The translations under genes were made by a program, and so were the position numbers. A stretch of 64,000 nucleotides of DNA from Hymenobacter sp. GOD-10R (GTDB lineage Bacteria; Bacteroidota; Bacteroidia; Cytophagales; Hymenobacteraceae), in the NCBI RefSeq assembly GCF_035609205.1, contig NZ_CP141184.1, positions 4,037,001-4,101,000 on the forward strand, given 5' to 3'. The notes under the pieces are model-generated. The model did no database searches. It was not told the origin of the DNA and saw nothing but the letters and a program-made list of their open reading frames with translations. Below, one piece after another: positions 59,161-64,000 of the stretch. How positions within the stretch are numbered: the stretch's first letter is position 1; each line of letters opens with the position of its first letter.

Positions 59161-61902
59161 GTGAAGTTGTTTGATTCCTCTCGTCGCGCCTTTGTCAAAA
59201 AATCGTTGGTAATGGGTGCCGCGCTGCCTTTCGTACCTGTACTGGCCGCCGGTGTAGAAAGCGGCGAGGCTGTTGCCGCCAGCTCCGATACCCCTGTTCC
59301 TCTACATTGGCTAGAGGATACGACTAGCACCAAAGCGGTTGGGGTAACCTGGGGAGTGCCGTGGCCCAAGAGCAAGCACAAGAAGGGAACTGCCTTTTCA
59401 CTACGCAACCAGCAAGGCAACTCGTTTGCCGTTCAAAGCTGGCCCCTCGCTTATTGGCCAGATGGCTCGCTCAAGTGGACTGCTCACGCTGCCTACCTAG
59501 CTCCGGTACAGGCGCAAGGCTTGGTACTCAGCCCAGTAAAAGCAGCCAACCCTACCAAGGGCTTAACTGTCATAGAAGCAGCAAACGCCATTACAGTAGA
59601 TACCGGCGCCATTCGGTGCCAGATCAATAAACAAGGTTCGACGCTCATCACGGCTATCACCAGGGATGGCCGGGCAGTTGCTGCCGCTGGCCGTTTGGTG
59701 CTACTAACGCAAGACCGTGTTGATGCGGAAGACGAAGGGGTAACACGTACGCAGGAGTTTACGGGCGAAATTAGTCAGGTAACAGTCGAGCAGTCGGGGC
59801 CGGTGCGCGCCGTAATAAAGCTAGAAGGCAAGCACCAGCAAGCGAAGGCAAGTCGGGCGTGGCTGCCTTTCGTGGTGCGCCTGTACTTCTATGCTGGCAG
59901 CGAGGCCGTGCGCGTGCTACACACCATCACCTACGATGGCGATGAAAACCATGATTTTATCAAAGGCATTGGTATTCGCTTCGCGGTGCCACTGCACGCA
60001 CCTCTCCACGACCGGCACGTTCGGTTTGTGGGTGAAGACCAAGGTGTTTTCGTGGAGGCGGTGCGGGGGCTGACGGGCTTGCGGCGGGACCCCGGCGCCA
60101 CGATCACCAAGGCTCAAGTGGCCGGACAAGCCACCGACGAAAAAAGCTTCCCGGCCGAAGTAGCGGGCCACCTTGACCTGATTCCAGCGTTCGGCGACTA
60201 TATCTTGCTGCAGCCCTCCGCCGATTCATTTGCTATTCGCAAGCGCACTCGGAAAGGCTTTACATGGCTTAACTCGGCCACTGGCAAACGCTCTGCGGGC
60301 CTGGCCTACCTAGGTACCCCGACCGGAGGGCTAGCTTTTGGCATCAAGAACTTCTGGCAGAGTCACCCCGCCCAGCTCGATATTCGCAATGCCGTGACCG
60401 ATGAGGCTGACGTTACGCTGTGGCTGTGGGCACCCGAAGCACCGCCCATGGACCTGCGCTTCTACCACGATGGACTGGGGCAGGATACCTTTGCCAAGCA
60501 GCGAGAAGGCCTCGACATTACGTACGAAGACTATGAGCCGGGCTTTGGCACCCCCAAGGGTGTAGCGCGCACCAGTGAGCTGATGCTGTGGGCTTTGCCT
60601 GCTACACCATCGGCGCCTGAGCTATCCTCCCTTGCCACTGCCTTGCAAACGCCACCGGTGCTAGCTTGCACGCCGGTTTACTTGCAAGATAGGGCGGTGT
60701 TCGGGAACAACTGGAGTGTGCTTAATCCAGTGTTGCCGGCTAGGGCCAAAATCGAAAAGCAGCTAGCCTGGTACTTTGACTTTTATAAAAATCAAGTCGA
60801 TCAGCGCTCCTGGTACGGGTTCTGGAACTATGGCGACGTGATGCATAGCTATGATGCGAGCCGCCACGTGTGGAAGTACGACATCGGCGGCTTTGCCTGG
60901 GACAACTCGGAGCTTTCGACTGATATGTGGCTGTGGTACTACTTCTTAAGCACAGGCCGCGCCGATGTGTTCCGCATGGCGGAAGCCATGACGCGCCACA
61001 CCGGAGAGGTTGATGTTCACCACCTAGGTCCGTTTGCGCCTCTCGGCTCGCGCCACAACGTGCTACACTGGGGCGACAGCGCCAAGCAGTTGCGCATCAG
61101 CACAGCTGCTAATCGCCGATTCTATTATTATCTCACCGGTGATGAACGCGTAGGCGACTTGCTGCGCGAGCAAGTACCCGCCGCTAAAGCGCTGCTTACT
61201 ATTCAACCCGGCCGCAAGCTTCCCCAAGACGACCCGCGCAAATCGGGCGTAACCAAAACAGAAGCCTACTGCTCCTTCGGCACCGATTGGGGAGCTATTG
61301 CCGCCGCGTGGCTCATGGAATGGGAACGCACCGGTGACGCGCAGATCAAGCAGAAGCTATTGAACAGCATGCAGACGATTGCCGCGCAGCCGCACGGCTT
61401 TTTCACCGGCAGCGCTCTGCTGGATGTGGAAACGGGAAAGTTTCGCCTTTCGACGGATACCAAACCGTATGCTCAGCACCTGAACGCAGTATTTGGCCTG
61501 CCAGAAGTTTGTGCGGAGCTAATTACTCTGGTAAATATGCCGGAGTTTGAACGTGCGTGGCTAGCCTACTGCGAGTTGTATAATGCTCCCGAAGCCGAAC
61601 AAGCCGCCCGGCTTGGCCAATCGTTGGGCAAGCTTAACCTTCGCCAGGGCCACTCCCGCCTCACCGCCTTTGCCGCTAATCGTAAGAAAGACAAGAGGTT
61701 AGCCCAGCGCGCCTGGGACGAATTTTATCACGCGTCGGGAGGACTCACAACGCACCCGCAAGCGCACCTTCTGAAAGGCCCTGAGGTACTAACCCCAATT
61801 GACGAGGTGCCAGACATCTCCACGAATTCGGTGGCGCAATGGGGGCTAGCCGCCATCCAATGCCTAGCTCTGGTGGGTAACGAAATTCCAAATGGGCTAT
61901 AA
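59161..61902 (+). CDS. Tat-exported PcRGLX/YetA-like protein (putative exo-rhamnogalacturonan lyase, PL26-like)
   Basis: 913 residues from a GTG start. The N-terminus has a twin-arginine signal, SSRRAFVKKSLVMGAALPFVPVLAAG. The N-terminal RIFT-barrel-like domain shows VGVTWGVPWPKSKHKKGTAF and QSWPLAYWPDGSLKWTAHAAY, typical of YetA/PcRGLX proteins. A central beta region is followed by an (alpha/alpha)-barrel-like domain with WYGFWNYGDVMHSYD, WDNSELSTDMWLWYYFL and HHLGPFAPLGSRHNVLHWGD. Characterised fungal PcRGLX (PL26) is an exo-rhamnogalacturonan lyase, so rhamnogalacturonan-I backbone degradation is likely but inferred. It follows the DUF6250-like gene. Confidence 0.82.
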   Translation: MKLFDSSRRAFVKKSLVMGAALPFVPVLAAGVESGEAVAASSDTPVPLHWLEDTTSTKAVGVTWGVPWPKSKHKKGTAFSLRNQQGNSFAVQSWPLAYWPDGSLKWTAHAAYLAPVQAQGLVLSPVKAANPTKGLTVIEAANAITVDTGAIRCQINKQGSTLITAITRDGRAVAAAGRLVLLTQDRVDAEDEGVTRTQEFTGEISQVTVEQSGPVRAVIKLEGKHQQAKASRAWLPFVVRLYFYAGSEAVRVLHTITYDGDENHDFIKGIGIRFAVPLHAPLHDRHVRFVGEDQGVFVEAVRGLTGLRRDPGATITKAQVAGQATDEKSFPAEVAGHLDLIPAFGDYILLQPSADSFAIRKRTRKGFTWLNSATGKRSAGLAYLGTPTGGLAFGIKNFWQSHPAQLDIRNAVTDEADVTLWLWAPEAPPMDLRFYHDGLGQDTFAKQREGLDITYEDYEPGFGTPKGVARTSELMLWALPATPSAPELSSLATALQTPPVLACTPVYLQDRAVFGNNWSVLNPVLPARAKIEKQLAWYFDFYKNQVDQRSWYGFWNYGDVMHSYDASRHVWKYDIGGFAWDNSELSTDMWLWYYFLSTGRADVFRMAEAMTRHTGEVDVHHLGPFAPLGSRHNVLHWGDSAKQLRISTAANRRFYYYLTGDERVGDLLREQVPAAKALLTIQPGRKLPQDDPRKSGVTKTEAYCSFGTDWGAIAAAWLMEWERTGDAQIKQKLLNSMQTIAAQPHGFFTGSALLDVETGKFRLSTDTKPYAQHLNAVFGLPEVCAELITLVNMPEFERAWLAYCELYNAPEAEQAARLGQSLGKLNLRQGHSRLTAFAANRKKDKRLAQRAWDEFYHASGGLTTHPQAHLLKGPEVLTPIDEVPDISTNSVAQWGLAAIQCLALVGNEIPNGL

Positions 61903-61930
61903 AAGCAAAAGCCGGTCAATGACCGGCTCC
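61901..61930 (+). terminator. Terminator candidate after the lyase-like gene
   Basis: AGCCGGTCA and TGACCGGCT form a near-palindromic stem immediately past the stop. The T-run is weak. Confidence 0.5.
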
Positions 61931-62154
61931 TGTTCCACAACCAAAACACCTAAAAAACTATTCTTTCGTATTAGCTTCTTACAAGTGTCGTGCCAAGAAT
62001 AAATCAGCAGTTTGAAAAAAGTAGAATTTAGTTCATCTTCTCGCAAGTGAGTTCCGGTGATGCGGCGGAGTGAGGGATAGCAAATGGCCTTTTCCTCGTA
62101 AATTGCCCAGTTGCTACTGCTTTTTCTATTCTCTCATTCTTATCAACTCTCTTG

Positions 62155-62631
62155 ATGGAAGCTCCTCACGACGACTTTATGCGCGAAGCCATTCGCCTTT
62201 CAATTGAAAAGATGCAGGCCGGTCACGGTGGGCCATTCGGGGCAGTTGTCGTGAAGGATGGCGAAATCATCGCACGTGGCTTCAACCAAGTTACGAGCAC
62301 CCACGACCCCACTTGCCACGCTGAAGTTGATGCTATTCGCAAGGCCTGTGCTGCACTTGGCACATTCCAACTAACTGATTGTGACCTATATACATCCTGC
62401 GAGCCGTGCCCAATGTGCCTAGGTGCAATTTACTGGGCTCGTCCGCGCCGCGTGTTTTATGGTAACACGAAGCAAGATGCTGCCGCCATTGGCTTCGACG
62501 ACCATTTCATCTACGATGAGATTGAAAAGCCTCTTAGCGAGCGGACCATCCCCATGCACGAATTATTGCGTGAAGAAGCCCGCGCCGGATTTCGCGCGTG
62601 GGAGGAGCATGAGAGCCGCAAAGAATATTAG
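62155..62631 (+). CDS. Nucleoside deaminase (guanine deaminase-like)
   Basis: 158 residues from the ATG at 62155 (MEAPHDDF); an adjacent TTG precedes it. The cytidine-deaminase fold motifs are DPTCHAEVDAIRKAC with the zinc His and catalytic Glu, and SCEPCPMCLGAIYWAR with the PCxxC zinc pair. GGPFGAVVVKDGEIIARGFN and the C-terminal FDDHFIYDEIEKPLSERTIP fit bacterial guanine deaminase (GuaD), which converts guanine to xanthine, better than TadA. Cytosolic. A terminator follows. Confidence 0.9.
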   Translation: MEAPHDDFMREAIRLSIEKMQAGHGGPFGAVVVKDGEIIARGFNQVTSTHDPTCHAEVDAIRKACAALGTFQLTDCDLYTSCEPCPMCLGAIYWARPRRVFYGNTKQDAAAIGFDDHFIYDEIEKPLSERTIPMHELLREEARAGFRAWEEHESRKEY

Positions 62632-62680
62632 GAGCTAGGCAGCTTAGCTCCCTAGCGAAAAAAATTTTCTCTTACTACCC

Positions 62681-62729
62681 AAAACGAAGGAAGCCCGGAC
62701 GCTACTAGCATCCGGGCTTCCTTCGTTTT
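62681..62729. terminator. Bidirectional terminator between deaminase and ffh
   Basis: AAAACGAAGGAAGCCCGGA and TCCGGGCTTCCTTCGTTTT form a long perfect stem with A/T tails, between two convergent genes. Confidence 0.93.
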
Positions 62730-62783
62730 GACCTGCCCACAAGATTCGTGCAGTAATTGAACTCAGGCAATTATTTCTTGGAT

Positions 62784-64000
62784 TTATTTTCCGCGCATGC
62801 CCATCATCTTGGCCATTTGCGCCATACCGCCTTTCGTTTGGCTCATTTTGTTCATGGTGCGCATCATTTTGCGCATGTCCTCAAATTGCTTCATCAGGTT
62901 GTTCACCTGCTGAATATCCGTGCCGCTACCTTTTGCCAAACGCTTGCGGCGTGAGCCATTCAGCAACTCTGGCTGGGCGCGCTCCTGTGGGGTCATGCTC
63001 TTGATGATGGCCTCGATCGGTTTGAACGCATCATCATCAATATCAATGTCTTTGATGGCTTTGCTCATGCCGGGGATCATGCCTACCAAGTCCTTCAAGT
63101 TACCCATCTTCTTGATCTGCTCTAGCTGCGAGAGGAAGTCGTCAAAGTTGAACTGGTTCTTGCGGATCTTCTGGTTGATGCGCTTGGCCTCGTCTTCGTC
63201 GAACTGCTGCTGCGCACGTTCTACGAGCGAGATGACGTCACCCATACCGAGAATACGCTGGGCCATCCGGTCTGGATAGAACATATCCAGCGCCTCCATC
63301 TTCTCACCCGTCGAGATGAATTTGATGGGCTTCTCTACCACCGCCCGAATGGAGAGGGCCGCACCACCGCGGGAGTCACCATCAAGCTTGGTGAGCACCA
63401 CGCCGTCAAAATTTAGACGGTCGTTGAAGGTCTTGGCCGTGTTCACCGCGTCTTGGCCCGTCATGGAGTCCACCACAAACAGGGTCTCCGACGGGTTAAT
63501 GGCGCGCTTTACCTGCTCAATTTCCGCCATCATCTGCTCATCCACGGCCAAGCGGCCGGCGGTGTCAATGATGACTACTTTCTTGTTGTTTTTGCGCGCG
63601 TACTCAATAGCATTCTGCGAAATCTGAACGGGATTCTTATTATCCGGCTCCGAGTACACCTCCACACCCACTTGCTCGCCGAGCACCTTCAACTGGTCGA
63701 TAGCGGCGGGACGGTACACGTCGCAGGCCACAAGCAGCACGTTGCGGTTTTGCTTCTTGATAAAGCTAGCTAGCTTGCCCGCAAAAGTCGTTTTGCCCGA
63801 ACCTTGCAGACCCGACAACAACACAACGGCCGGCTCGCCTTTGATAATAATATCCTGCTTTTCACCGCCCATGAGCTCGGTGAGCTCATCATAGACGATT
63901 TTAACCATCAACTGGCCGGGCGAAACGGTGGTTAACACGTCGCGGCCCATGGCCTCGTCCTTGATCTTGTCGGTTACTTCTTTGGCAACCTTATAGTTTA
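62784..64000 (-). CDS. ffh: Signal recognition particle protein Ffh, partial (N-terminus beyond right edge)
   Basis: The frame stays open to the right edge (residues ...NYKVAKEVTDKIKDEAMGRD), so the start is missing. The G domain shows VLLSGLQGSGKTTFAGKLA (P-loop), VACDVYRPAAIDQLK, VIIDTAGRLAVDEQMM and VLTKLDGDSRGGAALS. The M domain ends with methionine-rich helices (MKQFEDMRKMMRTMNKMSQTKGGMAQMAKMMG) that bind signal peptides and 4.5S RNA. It targets membrane proteins co-translationally together with FtsY. No other SRP component is in the window. Confidence 0.96.
   Translation of the reverse strand, partial: NYKVAKEVTDKIKDEAMGRDVLTTVSPGQLMVKIVYDELTELMGGEKQDIIIKGEPAVVLLSGLQGSGKTTFAGKLASFIKKQNRNVLLVACDVYRPAAIDQLKVLGEQVGVEVYSEPDNKNPVQISQNAIEYARKNNKKVVIIDTAGRLAVDEQMMAEIEQVKRAINPSETLFVVDSMTGQDAVNTAKTFNDRLNFDGVVLTKLDGDSRGGAALSIRAVVEKPIKFISTGEKMEALDMFYPDRMAQRILGMGDVISLVERAQQQFDEDEAKRINQKIRKNQFNFDDFLSQLEQIKKMGNLKDLVGMIPGMSKAIKDIDIDDDAFKPIEAIIKSMTPQERAQPELLNGSRRKRLAKGSGTDIQQVNNLMKQFEDMRKMMRTMNKMSQTKGGMAQMAKMMGMRGK

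Overview
The window looks like chromosomal DNA of a GC-rich member of the Bacteroidota, most likely Cytophagales/Hymenobacteraceae (Hymenobacter-like). The reasons are a SusC/SusD pair, lipoprotein signals, a large adhesin of the PKD/Ig-repeat kind, LytS/LytTR signalling, a fused transaldolase/glucose-6-phosphate isomerase, few recognisable Shine-Dalgarno sequences, and occasional TAnnTTTG-like promoter boxes. This placement is an inference from gene content; no rRNA or tRNA gene was seen. The tetramer CTAG, rare in many bacteria, is abundant here.

Layout. 1-3621 (minus) is the 5' part of a giant secreted repeat protein that runs off the left edge. 4185-8118 (minus) is the oxidative pentose phosphate set gnd, zwf and pgl. 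8711-10435 (plus) is a zinc alcohol dehydrogenase followed by an unknown small membrane protein. 10518-17304 holds a membrane-anchored serine hydrolase, a LytS/LytTR two-component pair, an S41 peptidase, and a divergent HxlR regulator/azoreductase pair with two palindromic operator candidates.

17524-28875 is an 11-kb run of minus-strand genes: SusC, SusD, a PI-PLC-like protein, a CehA/McbA PHP-domain phosphoesterase, a GDSL hydrolase, an alpha/beta esterase and a GH92 alpha-mannosidase. A large beta-propeller/phosphoesterase lipoprotein (29232-31967) is divergent from it. I read the block as a possible uptake and degradation locus for phosphodiester-linked glycans or glycolipids. Two related palindromic repeat elements sit inside the run.

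31968-33693 is gene-poor with a few doubtful small ORFs. 33694-48593 is mostly housekeeping and envelope genes: YbaB, a GT2 glycosyltransferase, a PspC-like protein, an OmpA/TPR lipoprotein, a LIC_10190-like polytopic protein, PDH E1-beta, a DinB-like protein, a thioesterase, AnmK, a methyltransferase, a DUF2256 protein, and a DUF294/CBS protein next to a DEDDh exonuclease. 48926-54047 holds transketolase and the transaldolase-isomerase fusion, which complete the pentose phosphate pathway apart from its epimerase and ribose-5-phosphate isomerase.

54225-61902 carries pectin side-chain enzymes: a GH51 arabinofuranosidase, a DUF6250-like protein and a Tat-exported PcRGLX/YetA-like protein. They are interrupted by an AT-rich stretch with an AT-hook-like small protein and by a well-formed SAM-I riboswitch that has no recognisable methionine gene after it. 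The window ends with a guanine-deaminase-like enzyme and the 3' part of ffh.
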